A stretch of DNA of 15,309 bases from DASVBJ01 sp036375895 (GCA_036375895.1 DASVBJ010000332.1:1-15309); one strand, 5' to 3'; shown: positions 8,501 to 14,486, numbered from the stretch's first letter. The notes: generated by a model not told the origin, from the sequence alone. Translations and numbers: made by a program.

Positions 8501-8788
8501 CCCGCGGCCCGTCATGGCGTCCGTGCCCGGCCGGCTGCGCAGCGGGAGCGCCCGGCTGGAGTCCTCGACCTCGATCCGGACGCCGTCCACGAGCCGCACG
8601 AGACGCAGGAGGACAGGCGGCCCCGCGTGGAGCAGGGCGTTGGTGACCACCTCCGTCACCAGCACCCCGACGTCGACCTCGAGCTCGGCCTCGTGCCAGG
8701 AATGCAGGAGGTCGGCGGCGAAGCTGCGGGCACGAGGCACGGCATCCGGCTCATGGTCGAGCCGCAGCTCACCTACCTCGACCTGCAT
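5531..8788 (-). CDS. Multidomain SpoIIE/RsbU-type serine phosphatase with N-terminal RsbW-like ATPase and three GAF domains
   Basis: A 1085-aa cytoplasmic signalling protein. (1) Residues about 1-125: GHKL ATPase of the RsbW/anti-sigma kinase kind, with N-box TEVVTNALLHA (45-55), a G1-box-like VEDSSR around D76, and G2 box GRGIML (94-99). (2) About 145-310: an acidic linker and an alpha-helical segment matching no domain I can name. (3) GAF-like domains at about 325-480, 500-660 and 670-840. (4) PP2C/SpoIIE phosphatase at about 865-1082, with VGGDLYE (D890), GDVRGKG (D907), TDGLVEA (D1023) and DDLGLLL (D1071/D1072), so all metal-binding aspartates are kept. Such proteins dephosphorylate STAS anti-anti-sigma factors; none is encoded nearby, so the target is unknown. 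The ATG at 8788 was chosen because AAAGGGG lies about 8 nt upstream and the domain begins at once; an ATG at 8833 would add 15 residues. No transmembrane segment. Confidence 0.9.
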   Translation of the reverse strand: MQVEVGELRLDHEPDAVPRARSFAADLLHSWHEAELEVDVGVLVTEVVTNALLHAGPPVLLRLVRLVDGVRIEVEDSSRALPLRSRPGTDAMTGRGIMLVEALCRAWGVEPLEFGKVVWCEVVRGDEHVAGPAADLDALLDVWGEGEEEEKRYTVHLGDVPTDLLLAAKAHIDNLVREFALAAAGAESGHSAIVPDQLARLIERVVYRFAEPRLAIKMQALAAAERGEARTTLTLQLPASAAAAAEDYLAALDEADSYARAARLLTVESPPQHRLFRHWYVESIVAQLRSAAAGDPVAPSQTFEQRLLQELGVVAEAHRATDRAARLQSVTSALAGVTTASAVAEVVIAEGVAALGASGGGLMLRSEGDRLAVPGAVGYGEALLAQLRSEGRDAELPAALAIRDGRSVWIESREARDERFPALTGLEPGTISVCAVPLILGDEVLGALRFSFDSPRLFDDDERAFVLALAGQTVQALDRAKLYEAERAARAAAEALAGRLARLQEVTAELTAAEDVDEIVDIVVTHAADALGASLATLSLLVDDETLAVVRMRGEREETRRRWATYPLEGQLPGSEAVRANRPVVVRSRDELERRYPLLAGQAPHDAVLVCLPLSVGERRLGVISLSFSPGYDADDPAQLGALTTLADSSAQAIDRARALARARAATGKLAFLAEASSQLAGSLDYRTTMESVARLVVPRLADWCSVQALEDGVMQTLAVTHTDPAKVAYAEELSRRYPDDPASTTGVHNVVRTGRSELYSEVTDDMLVAAAADDEHLRILRELGLTSVIIVPLVGRSGPFGAITMVAAESGRHYDETDLAFAEDLASRAAVAVENADAYSQQRGRLAAITRVAEVAQHAILAPVPERLGPLRLAAAYVSAASDALVGGDLYEVVPRGDAVWMVIGDVRGKGLEAVRMATVVLGAFRSLAHDSDDLPEVARQMDARLRPYLGDEDFVTALLAEVCSDGSCKVVTCGHPPALLSTGGRLITLGEPDSPPLGLGAAPRAVTARLRPGDRLLLHTDGLVEARVPGGGFVDLADMVRALASGPLDTVLDRILDTLRAAVGQDLADDLGLLLAEYDPAGP

Positions 8789-8876
8789 CGGCGCCGCCCC
8801 TTTACGGCCCGCTGGGGTGCGGGACCCTGCCATTGTGGCCCCAATCCGCGACCGGCAGCCACGGCGACACCGCGGG

Positions 8877-8911
8877 CGCCGGGACGCGCAGACGGCGGCC
8901 ACACCCCGGCG
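8877..8911 (-). terminator. Weak stem-loop after the CoA-transferase gene
   Basis: CCCGGCG (8905-8911) and CGCCGGG (8877-8883) form a perfect 7-bp stem with a 21-nt loop, starting 9 nt after the CoA-transferase stop on the minus strand. There is no T-tract and the loop is long, so this is only a candidate terminator. The rest of 8789-8919 holds the phosphatase leader with no recognisable promoter. Confidence 0.25.
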
Positions 8912-8919
8912 TACCAACC

Positions 8920-10146
8920 TCAGAACAGGCCGATCGCCTGCGCCTCCTCCTCCAGCTCCTCGCGCACCGAGGGGTGGGCGGCGTGGTCGATGAGCTCGGC
9001 GGCCTGCTCGCGCTGGTCGAGGCCCCAGATGCGGGCGATGCCGTTCTCGGTGACGACGGCGCTCGGCTGGAAGGACGTCACCGGCTCCTCCACCATCGGG
9101 ACGATCGTGGAGACGTCGGCCCGCGGGTGCCAGGAGCGCAGAGCGATCAGGGCCTGGCCCCCGCGCGAGTGAAGGGCGCCCACGATGAAGTCGGTCTGGC
9201 CACCGAACCCGGAGTAGATGCGGCCCCGGACCCGCGACGCGTTGGCCTGGGCGTAGAGATCGACCTGCAGCGCCGAGTTGACGGACGTGAGCTGCGGGTT
9301 GGCCGCGATCAGGCCCGGGTCGTTCGTCTTCTCGGTCCGCAGGATGCGCACACGCGGGTTGCCGTCGACCCACTTGTAGAGGTCGGCCGAGCCGAACAGG
9401 AAGGACGAGGTCAGCACCGCGTCCGGGTCGAGGGCGCCGGCCCGGTCGAGGACCAGGACGCCGTCGCTGAACATCTCCGACCAGATCCGCAGGCCCCTGC
9501 GGCCGACCACACCGAGCAGCGTCGCGTCCGGCACGGCGCCGATCCCCAGCTGCAGGGTCGCGCCGTCCGGCACCAACGCGGCCACCCGCTCACCGATCGC
9601 CAGCGAGCACTCGTCCGGCTCGGTCGTGGCCGGGGAGGTCAGGGGCAGGTCCACCTCGACGGCGCAGTCGATCAGCTCGGTGGACAGCTGCCCGTCGCCG
9701 TACGTGTACGGCATCTGCGGGTTGAGCTGGGCGACGACCATCCCGCCGCGGGCCCGGACCGCCTCGATGGCGGCCGGGAGGATGTTGACCTCGGTGCCGA
9801 GTGAGACCGTGCCGTTGCGCGGCGTCGAGGTGTGCACGACGACGACGTCCGGCGGCAGCGCCGAGCCGAACAGCAGCGGCACCAGCGACAGCCGGCTCGG
9901 GACGTAGCGCAGCCCCGGCGTCCGGCGCATGCCGGCGCCGACGAAGGACGTCTCGTGCACGACGCCCTCCCGGGTGGGGATGCCCGGCTGGGCGTTGAGC
10001 ATGTACAGCCGGTACTCGGGGACGGCGGCGTCGATCTCGTCGAGCACGGCGGACGGGGTGGCGAAGTTGCCGCTGGCCACCACGCGAGGGGTCCCGGGAA
10101 GGGCGGAGACAAGGGTGCCGACCGACGCGGCACTGACGATGCGCAT
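8920..10146 (-). CDS. Acetyl-CoA hydrolase / 4-hydroxybutyrate CoA-transferase family protein
   Basis: A 408-aa member of the acetyl-CoA hydrolase/transferase family, which moves CoA between carboxylic acids (for example acetyl-CoA with 4-hydroxybutyrate, propionate or succinate) through a glutamyl-CoA thioester. Seen: SLGTEVNI near 115, MPYTYGDG near 145, the CoA-site motif LQLGIGAVPDA near 198-207, WSEMFSDGV (222-230) whose E224 is the expected catalytic glutamate, and IYSGFGGQTDF with GGQALIALRS near 310-338. Length is slightly below the roughly 430 aa of clostridial 4-hydroxybutyrate CoA-transferase. The start at 10146 (protein begins MRIVSAASV) has AGGAT 7-8 nt upstream; an ATG at 10155 would add three residues. 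The acid substrate cannot be assigned. It is probably transcribed alone from the divergent region 10147-10431; the phosphatase follows 131 bp downstream. Confidence 0.88.
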   Translation of the reverse strand: MRIVSAASVGTLVSALPGTPRVVASGNFATPSAVLDEIDAAVPEYRLYMLNAQPGIPTREGVVHETSFVGAGMRRTPGLRYVPSRLSLVPLLFGSALPPDVVVVHTSTPRNGTVSLGTEVNILPAAIEAVRARGGMVVAQLNPQMPYTYGDGQLSTELIDCAVEVDLPLTSPATTEPDECSLAIGERVAALVPDGATLQLGIGAVPDATLLGVVGRRGLRIWSEMFSDGVLVLDRAGALDPDAVLTSSFLFGSADLYKWVDGNPRVRILRTEKTNDPGLIAANPQLTSVNSALQVDLYAQANASRVRGRIYSGFGGQTDFIVGALHSRGGQALIALRSWHPRADVSTIVPMVEEPVTSFQPSAVVTENGIARIWGLDQREQAAELIDHAAHPSVREELEEEAQAIGLF

Positions 10147-10431
10147 GGCCCCCATCCTGCCGAGGACCCGTCGGGGACGGGAGGGACCTTCGGCGCGGCC
10201 TCGGACGGGACCCGGTCGTGCCGGCCGGGACCTTCGTCCACCCGCCCGAGGGGCCAGGGGGCCGACCGCGATGGTGACGCTGCGTGACAATCCCCTGCTC
10301 AGGGTCACAGACAGTGCGTCCGTGTGAAGTTGACGCGTCGGGCTGGCGACCGGGCTCGGGCCGCCTTGATCATGTGACCCGGGACGTGCCCCAGGGGGTG
10401 TCGGGCGGATTGCGCCGGAGGGGAGGAACCG
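10147..10431. promoter_or_regulatory. Divergent intergenic region with an interrupted palindrome
   Basis: This 285-bp gap separates the CoA-transferase (leftward) from the PAS-GGDEF-EAL gene (rightward) and should hold both promoters. I see no coding potential. The clearest structure is GTGAC (10284-10288), 15 bp, GTCAC (10304-10308), with an inner CCCTG-CT-CAGGG hairpin, and a direct GTGAC copy just upstream at 10274-10278; this could be an operator or a small RNA hairpin. TTGACG at 10330-10335 resembles a -35 box, but no good -10 lies 16-19 bp after it. A c-di-GMP riboswitch was looked for because of the downstream gene and not recognised. Assignment as regulatory is by position. Confidence 0.35.
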
Positions 10432-10446
10432 CTGACGCACGGCGAC

Positions 10447-12129
10447 ATGGTGGACGGCCTGGCGGGGCTCGCCGAGGCCGTGCGCAGCCTGCGCGAGAAC
10501 GAGGCGCGGCTGCGGACGATCTTCGAGCACGGCCCGATCGGCAGCGCCCTGCTCGACCTCGACGGCCGGGTGGTGGACGCCAACGCTGCGCTGTGCCGCC
10601 TGCTCGGTCGGGCCCGCGAGGAGCTGGTCGGGTCGGAGCTCGCGCAGCTCGGCCACCCGGACGACCGCGGCCCCTTCCTGCCGGGCCGGACGGAACGCCG
10701 CCTCGTCCGCCCGGACGGCGAGACCGTCTGGGCGATGGCCTCGGTCGTCGACCTCGCGGAGGCCGGCGAGGGGAGCCGGCTGGTCTGTGTCGACGACCTG
10801 ACTGCTCGGCGGAACGCCGAGCGGCTGCTCCTCCACGCCGCCCTCCACGACAGCCTCACGAACCTGCCCAACCGACGGCTGCTGCGCGACCGCCTCGACA
10901 CCGCGCTGGCCCGGTCGAGGCGCAGCGGCGAGACCGTCGCGGTGCTGTTCGTAGACCTGGACGACTTCAAGCAGATCAACGACGAGCTGGGCCACGACGC
11001 CGGCGACGAGATGCTCGTCGCGGTGGCCCGCAACATCAGCTCGGTCCTGCGCTCGTGCGACACGGTGGCGCGGCTCGGGGGTGACGAGTTCGTCGTGATC
11101 TGCGAGGACGTCACGGCGGAGGGAGAGATCTCACGCCTCGCCGGCCGGGTGCTGGCCGCCATCCGCCGCCCGGTGCGGCTGCGCGGGAGCCAGGTGTCGG
11201 TCACCGCCAGCATCGGCGTCGCCGTCTCCGGCGCGCCGACCGAGTCGCCCGACGAGCTCATCCGGCTGGCGGACGTGGCCATGTACCGCGCCAAGCGGCG
11301 CGGCGACGCCGACTACGTGATCGCCGGCGAGGAGCGCGCCACCCGGGCCGCACAGAGCGCCGAGCTGGTGGCCGAGCTCCGCCATGCCATCCAGGCCGAC
11401 CAGCTGCAGCTGCACTACCAGCCGGTCGTGCGCTTCGACGGCACCGTGATCGGCCTCGAGGCGCTGCTGCGGTGGCCGCACCCTCGCCACGACCTGCTGC
11501 TGCCTCGGGACTTCCTCCCGATCGCCGAGCAGGCCGGCCTCGCCACGTCGCTGTCCGACTGGGTGCTCCGCACCGCCATCGCCGACGCCGCGTCCTGGCA
11601 CGACCCGTCCCTGCGCGTCAGCGTCAACATGTGGGCCCAGGAGGTGGCCCGGCCAGGGTTCGCGGACAAGGTGGCGGCCCTGCTCACCTGGGCGGGGCTG
11701 CAGGCCCGCAGCCTGTACCTCGAGATCCACGAGGGCGACCTCGCCGACGGCGGCAGGGCGCTCGCCGACGAGCTGGCCCGGCTGCGCGAGCTCGGCGTGG
11801 GCCTCGCGATCGACGAGTTCGGCAGCGGCGAGTCGTCGATCTCCGACCTGAAGCGGCTGCCCGCCGACACCGTCAAGATCGACCGGGCCTTCGTGGCGAG
11901 GATCTGCGACGACCCCGCCGACGCGGCGATCGTCGAGGCCATCGCCACCACTGCGCGGGCCACCGGCCGGCACGCGCTCGCGTCCGGCGTGGAGACGCTC
12001 GACCAGCTCGAGCGGCTTCGGGAGCTCGGCTGCGAGTGCGTGCAGGGCTACCTCACCGGACGGCCTCGGCCGCTGACCGACCTGCGCGAGGTGATCCTGC
12101 GCCGGAAGGTGCGCATCGGTCAGCCGTAG
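10447..12129 (+). CDS. PAS-GGDEF-EAL cyclic-di-GMP protein
   Basis: A 560-aa soluble protein. A short coiled-coil-like start leads to a PAS sensor domain (about 15-125), a GGDEF diguanylate cyclase domain (about 130-290) and an EAL domain (about 310-550). The GGDEF site is intact: LFVDLDDFKQIND (D170), LGGDEF (G211-F215), and RSCD (202-205) exactly five residues before GGDEF, the expected inhibitory I-site. The EAL domain keeps LEALLRW (E338), VNMWAQ (N394), LEIHE (E426) and VKIDR (K477), but the usual DDFG reads DEFG (D456, E457) and the usual AEGVET reads ASGVET (S513), so hydrolysis may be weak or lost. The start is uncertain: the best Shine-Dalgarno, GGAGG (10422-10426), is 20 nt before this ATG but 5 nt before an in-frame CTG at 10432; an in-frame TGA at 10375 bars longer forms. 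The 3' end overlaps the convergent metallopeptidase by 10 bp. Confidence 0.92.
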   Translation: MVDGLAGLAEAVRSLRENEARLRTIFEHGPIGSALLDLDGRVVDANAALCRLLGRAREELVGSELAQLGHPDDRGPFLPGRTERRLVRPDGETVWAMASVVDLAEAGEGSRLVCVDDLTARRNAERLLLHAALHDSLTNLPNRRLLRDRLDTALARSRRSGETVAVLFVDLDDFKQINDELGHDAGDEMLVAVARNISSVLRSCDTVARLGGDEFVVICEDVTAEGEISRLAGRVLAAIRRPVRLRGSQVSVTASIGVAVSGAPTESPDELIRLADVAMYRAKRRGDADYVIAGEERATRAAQSAELVAELRHAIQADQLQLHYQPVVRFDGTVIGLEALLRWPHPRHDLLLPRDFLPIAEQAGLATSLSDWVLRTAIADAASWHDPSLRVSVNMWAQEVARPGFADKVAALLTWAGLQARSLYLEIHEGDLADGGRALADELARLRELGVGLAIDEFGSGESSISDLKRLPADTVKIDRAFVARICDDPADAAIVEAIATTARATGRHALASGVETLDQLERLRELGCECVQGYLTGRPRPLTDLREVILRRKVRIGQP

Positions 12130-12470
12130 CCCAGCTCGTGCAGGCGGGCGTCGTCGATGCCGAAGTGGTGGGCGATCTCGTGCACGACCGTGACGTGCAC
12201 CTCCTCGACGACCTCCTCCGGACTGCGACACATGCGCAGCGTGGGTCCGCGGAAGACGACGATCCGATCGGGCAGCACCCCGGCGTACATGCCGTCACGC
12301 TCGGTCAGCGGGATGCCCTCGTAGACCCCCAGCAGGTCGCGGTCGCTCCCGGACGGCTCCTCCTCGACGAAGATCGCGACGTTGTCCATCAGCGCGGTGA
12401 GCTCGGGGGGCACCTGGTCCAGCGCCTCGCTCACGAGCTCCTCGAACTCCGCCGCCGAGATGTCGAGCAC
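12120..12470 (-). CDS. Small zincin-like metallopeptidase (PF06262 type)
   Basis: A 116-aa protein of the Zincin_1/minimal metallopeptidase family. It carries VVHEIAHHFGIDD near the C-terminus, giving HExxH (97-101) and the downstream Gly/Asp of the family's HExxHxxGxxD pattern, and ends in ELGYG as relatives do. The internal segments LMDNVAIFVEE, LLGVYEG and LPDRIVVFRGPTLRM are also typical. Peptidase activity has not been clearly established for the family, so substrate and role are unknown; no signal peptide. I start it at GTG 12470 (product begins M-LDISAAEFEELV), which aligns with where relatives begin and has GGTGAG 9 nt upstream. An in-frame ATG at 12524 adds 18 residues but lacks a ribosome-binding site and would leave only 17 bp to the divergent gene. 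The stop overlaps the convergent c-di-GMP gene by 10 bp. Confidence 0.87.
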   Translation of the reverse strand: MLDISAAEFEELVSEALDQVPPELTALMDNVAIFVEEEPSGSDRDLLGVYEGIPLTERDGMYAGVLPDRIVVFRGPTLRMCRSPEEVVEEVHVTVVHEIAHHFGIDDARLHELGYG

Positions 12471-12541
12471 ACCGGGATTCTCACCCGTCCGAGCAGGGGC
12501 CGCCACGGTGACGACAAAGATCATGGGGTAGAGAGAAGGCG
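12471..12541. promoter_or_regulatory. Short divergent promoter region
   Basis: This 71-bp gap between the metallopeptidase (leftward, from GTG 12470) and the metallophosphoesterase (rightward, from ATG 12542) should contain both promoters. It includes the locally A/T-richer stretch 12513-12535 and AGAGAAGG (12531-12538), the likely ribosome-binding site of the rightward gene. No convincing -35/-10 pair was seen, so this rests on position. Confidence 0.3.
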
Positions 12542-14053
12542 ATGTCCGAACCAGAACCTGCCTCCCGGAGCCCGTGGTGGACCCCGTGGCGTCGCTGGCC
12601 GCGCGCCGCCGTGGCCGCCGAGATCGCCCTCGTCGGGCTGCTCGGCTGCTGGCTGGGGCTGCTGGCCGCCGGCCACGTCGAGGCGGCCGTCGGACCGGTG
12701 CGCACGCAGCTGTCCGTCGTACCGTCGCTGACCGGTGACTCGGTCGTCTCGGTGCCGCCGCTCGGCCGGCTGAGCCTCGACAGCCACGACGGGCCGTGGC
12801 GGCTGGACGCCGAGGTCGACCGGCTCGACGCTACCGACGCACGCCAGATCTTCAGCAACCCCGCCTCGCTGCACGGGCTGCCCGAGCGGGTCGCCACCGA
12901 CATGCGTCACGGGATCGAGCGGCTGGCCGTGCGGGCCTCGCTGGCGGCCGTGGCCGGCGCACTGCTGCTCGGGCTGCTGGTGTTCCGCCGACGCCTGCGA
13001 CGGGTGCTGCTCGCCGGCGCGGTGTCGGCCGGGCTCGTGCTCGCCGGCGGGGGCGCCGCGGCCGCGACCTGGAACCCCGAGGCCATCAACGAGCCGCGCT
13101 ACGACGGGCTGCTCGCGATCGCCCCGACGGTCGTCGGCGACGCGCGCAGCATCGTGACCGACTTCCAGAAGTACGAGGCGCAGCTCGCCAAGATCGTGAC
13201 GAACGTCTCCCGGCTGTACGACGTGACCAGCACCCTGCCGGCGTACACCCCCGACCCGTCGACCATCCGCGTCCTGCACGTGTCGGACATCCACCTGAAC
13301 CCCTCGGCGTGGGAGATCATCCGGTCGATCACCGAGCAGTTCGACGTCACCGTGATCGTCGACACCGGCGACCTCACCGACCACGGCTCGTCCGCGGAGG
13401 ACCGGTTCGCCAACTCCATCTCCACGCTGGGCGTGCCCTACGTGTTCATCCGTGGCAACCACGACTCGGCCGGCACGGAGCGCGCCGTCGCCCGGCAGAA
13501 GAACGCGGTCGTGCTCAACGGCTCGGTGGTGAAGGTCGGCGGCCTCCGCCTGCTCGGCGCGCCCGACCCGAGGTTCACCCCCGACAAGGACACCCGGGAC
13601 CAGCCGCCGGCGGAGGAGCTGCGCCTGATCGGCGAGCGGCTGGCGGCCACCGCCCGCAGCGAGCCGGTCGACGCGGTGCTCGTGCACGACCCGGAGATGG
13701 CGATGCCGATCGACGGCTCGGCGCCGCTGGTGTTCGCGGGGCACGGCCACAAGCGCGACGTACGCTCCCTCGACCAGGGCACCCTGCTGTTCGAGCAGGG
13801 CTCGACCGGAGGGGCCGGCCTGCGCGGCCTGGAGCACGAGAGCCCGACGCCGGTGCAGTGCTCGGTCCTCTACTTCGACAAGGCGACAGGGGCGCTGCAG
13901 GCGTACGACGACATCACCCTGGGTGGTCTCGGCCTGACCTCCGCGCAGATCGAGCGGCACGTCTACGCCAAGCCGTCGCCGAAGTCGCCACCGTCGCCGA
14001 GCGGGACCTCCTCACCCACGCAGTCCGGGGTGGGAGCCGCCGGGTCCGGCTGA
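12542..14053 (+). CDS. Membrane-anchored metallophosphoesterase
   Basis: A 503-aa protein with a calcineurin-like phosphoesterase domain behind membrane segments. Hydrophobic helices are seen at about 21-44, 129-149 and 154-176, separated by a 45-128 loop. Conserved metal-binding motifs follow in order: HVSDIHL (D249, H251), TGDLTD (275-280), RGNHD (304-308), VHDP (H382) and GHGH (400-403). This dinuclear-metal set implies hydrolysis of phosphomonoesters, phosphodiesters or nucleotides; the substrate is unknown. The tail (about 478-503) is low-complexity Pro/Ser/Gly. With a positive N-terminus inside and three helices, the catalytic domain would lie outside the membrane, but the topology is inferred. 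The ATG at 12542 has AGAGAAGG upstream. The gene is followed by the tRNA cluster with its own promoter. Confidence 0.88.
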   Translation: MSEPEPASRSPWWTPWRRWPRAAVAAEIALVGLLGCWLGLLAAGHVEAAVGPVRTQLSVVPSLTGDSVVSVPPLGRLSLDSHDGPWRLDAEVDRLDATDARQIFSNPASLHGLPERVATDMRHGIERLAVRASLAAVAGALLLGLLVFRRRLRRVLLAGAVSAGLVLAGGGAAAATWNPEAINEPRYDGLLAIAPTVVGDARSIVTDFQKYEAQLAKIVTNVSRLYDVTSTLPAYTPDPSTIRVLHVSDIHLNPSAWEIIRSITEQFDVTVIVDTGDLTDHGSSAEDRFANSISTLGVPYVFIRGNHDSAGTERAVARQKNAVVLNGSVVKVGGLRLLGAPDPRFTPDKDTRDQPPAEELRLIGERLAATARSEPVDAVLVHDPEMAMPIDGSAPLVFAGHGHKRDVRSLDQGTLLFEQGSTGGAGLRGLEHESPTPVQCSVLYFDKATGALQAYDDITLGGLGLTSAQIERHVYAKPSPKSPPSPSGTSSPTQSGVGAAGSG

Positions 14054-14079
14054 GCCGCCCGGTGGGATCGGCCATCGCT

Positions 14080-14109
14080 TTGGTGAACCGCGCCCGCGTC
14101 CCCTATGCT
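14080..14109 (+). promoter_or_regulatory. Candidate promoter of the tRNA cluster
   Basis: TTGGTG (14080-14085) and TATGCT (14104-14109) are separated by 18 bp and lie 38 bp before the first tRNA, in the 94-bp gap after the metallophosphoesterase stop. The -10 matches the TATAAT consensus at four of six positions, the -35 at three of six (TTG plus spacing). A small stem ACGGC/GCCGT (14123-14138) lies in the leader between promoter and tRNA. Confidence 0.5.
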
Positions 14110-14147
14110 TTCCGGGTCCCCGACGGCTAGGACGCCGTGGGCCAAAC

Positions 14148-14220
14148 GCCCTCATCGTCTAGTGGCCCAGGACGCCGCCCTTTCAAGGCGGTAGCACGGG
14201 TTCGAATCCCGTTGGGGGCA
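14148..14220 (+). tRNA. tRNA-Glu (anticodon UUC)
   Basis: A 73-nt cloverleaf. Acceptor GCCCTCA pairs with TGGGGGC (one G-U pair), discriminator A at 14220. Anticodon stem CCGCC/GGCGG encloses CTTTCAA, giving UUC. T stem ACGGG/CCCGT holds TTCGAAT. The 3' CCA is not encoded (CGC follows). First of three tRNAs in a row, probably co-transcribed. Confidence 0.97.
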
Positions 14221-14231
14221 CGCACAAGCAA

Positions 14232-14306
14232 GGTCCTGTGGAGCAGCGTGGAGTGCTCGCCACCCTGTCAAGGTGGAGGTCGCGGGTTCAAATCCCGTCA
14301 GGACCG
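14232..14306 (+). tRNA. tRNA-Asp (anticodon GUC)
   Basis: A 75-nt cloverleaf. Acceptor GGTCCTG pairs with CAGGACC, discriminator G at 14306. Anticodon stem CCACC/GGTGG encloses CTGTCAA, giving GUC. T arm GCGGG-TTCAAAT-CCCGT. CCA is not encoded. It lies 11 bp after tRNA-Glu. Confidence 0.97.
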
Positions 14307-14340
14307 CGTAGACCGGCAGCCGCCATGACGCCGGTCGCTC

Positions 14341-14414
14341 GGGCAGGTAGCTCAGTTGGTACGAGCGTCCGACTGAAAATCGGAAGGTCGGCGGTTCGAC
14401 CCCGCCCCTGCCCA
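14341..14414 (+). tRNA. tRNA-Phe (anticodon GAA)
   Basis: A 74-nt cloverleaf. Acceptor GGGCAGG pairs with CCTGCCC, discriminator A at 14414. D arm GCTC/GAGC with loop AGTTGGTAC. Anticodon stem TCCGA/TCGGA encloses CTGAAAA, giving GAA. T stem GGCGG/CCGCC. Unlike its two neighbours, it is followed directly by a genomic CCA (14415-14417). It lies 34 bp after tRNA-Asp. Confidence 0.97.
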
Positions 14415-14434
14415 CCAGCAGCCAACACCAGCCA

Positions 14435-14448
14435 GCCAGTGCCCTGGC
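14435..14448 (+). terminator. Weak hairpin downstream of the tRNA cluster
   Basis: GCCAG-TGCC-CTGGC forms a 5-bp stem 20 bp after tRNA-Phe, in the 69-bp gap before the convergent CxxC-protein gene. It has no T-tract and a short stem, so it is a weak candidate for terminating the tRNA transcript or the convergent gene. Confidence 0.2.
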
Positions 14449-14486
14449 GGGTCCCGGCGTCGCCCGTTTGCCTGGCAACCTCCCGG

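Noticed and set aside
6212..9172. 986-codon open frame on the plus strand
   Set aside because: It is the antisense of the phosphatase gene in a G+C-rich region. It has Arg/Gly/His/Gln-rich shadow composition and no motifs, while the opposite strand encodes clear domains.
8789..9373. N-terminal extension of the phosphatase to 1280 residues
   Set aside because: The extra 195 residues run antisense-frame through the CoA-transferase gene and resemble no protein; the ATPase domain begins right after the ATG at 8788.
10309..10446. c-di-GMP riboswitch before the GGDEF-EAL gene
   Set aside because: No GEMM-like conserved core was recognised.
10147..10995. N-terminal extension of the CoA-transferase to 691 residues
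   Set aside because: The extension overlaps the divergent PAS-GGDEF-EAL gene in antisense; the family N-terminus begins at about 10146.
14152..14478. 108-codon open frame on the minus strand across the tRNA genes
   Set aside because: It is antisense to all three tRNAs. Its GRGGVEPPTFRFS, GFEPATSTL and RDSNPCYRLERAA segments are the reverse complement of T-arm and anticodon regions, a known source of false hypothetical proteins.
14148..14486. tRNA-linked attachment site or integrated element
   Set aside because: No integrase gene and no repeated tRNA 3' end was seen in the window; the flanking genes look like ordinary chromosome.
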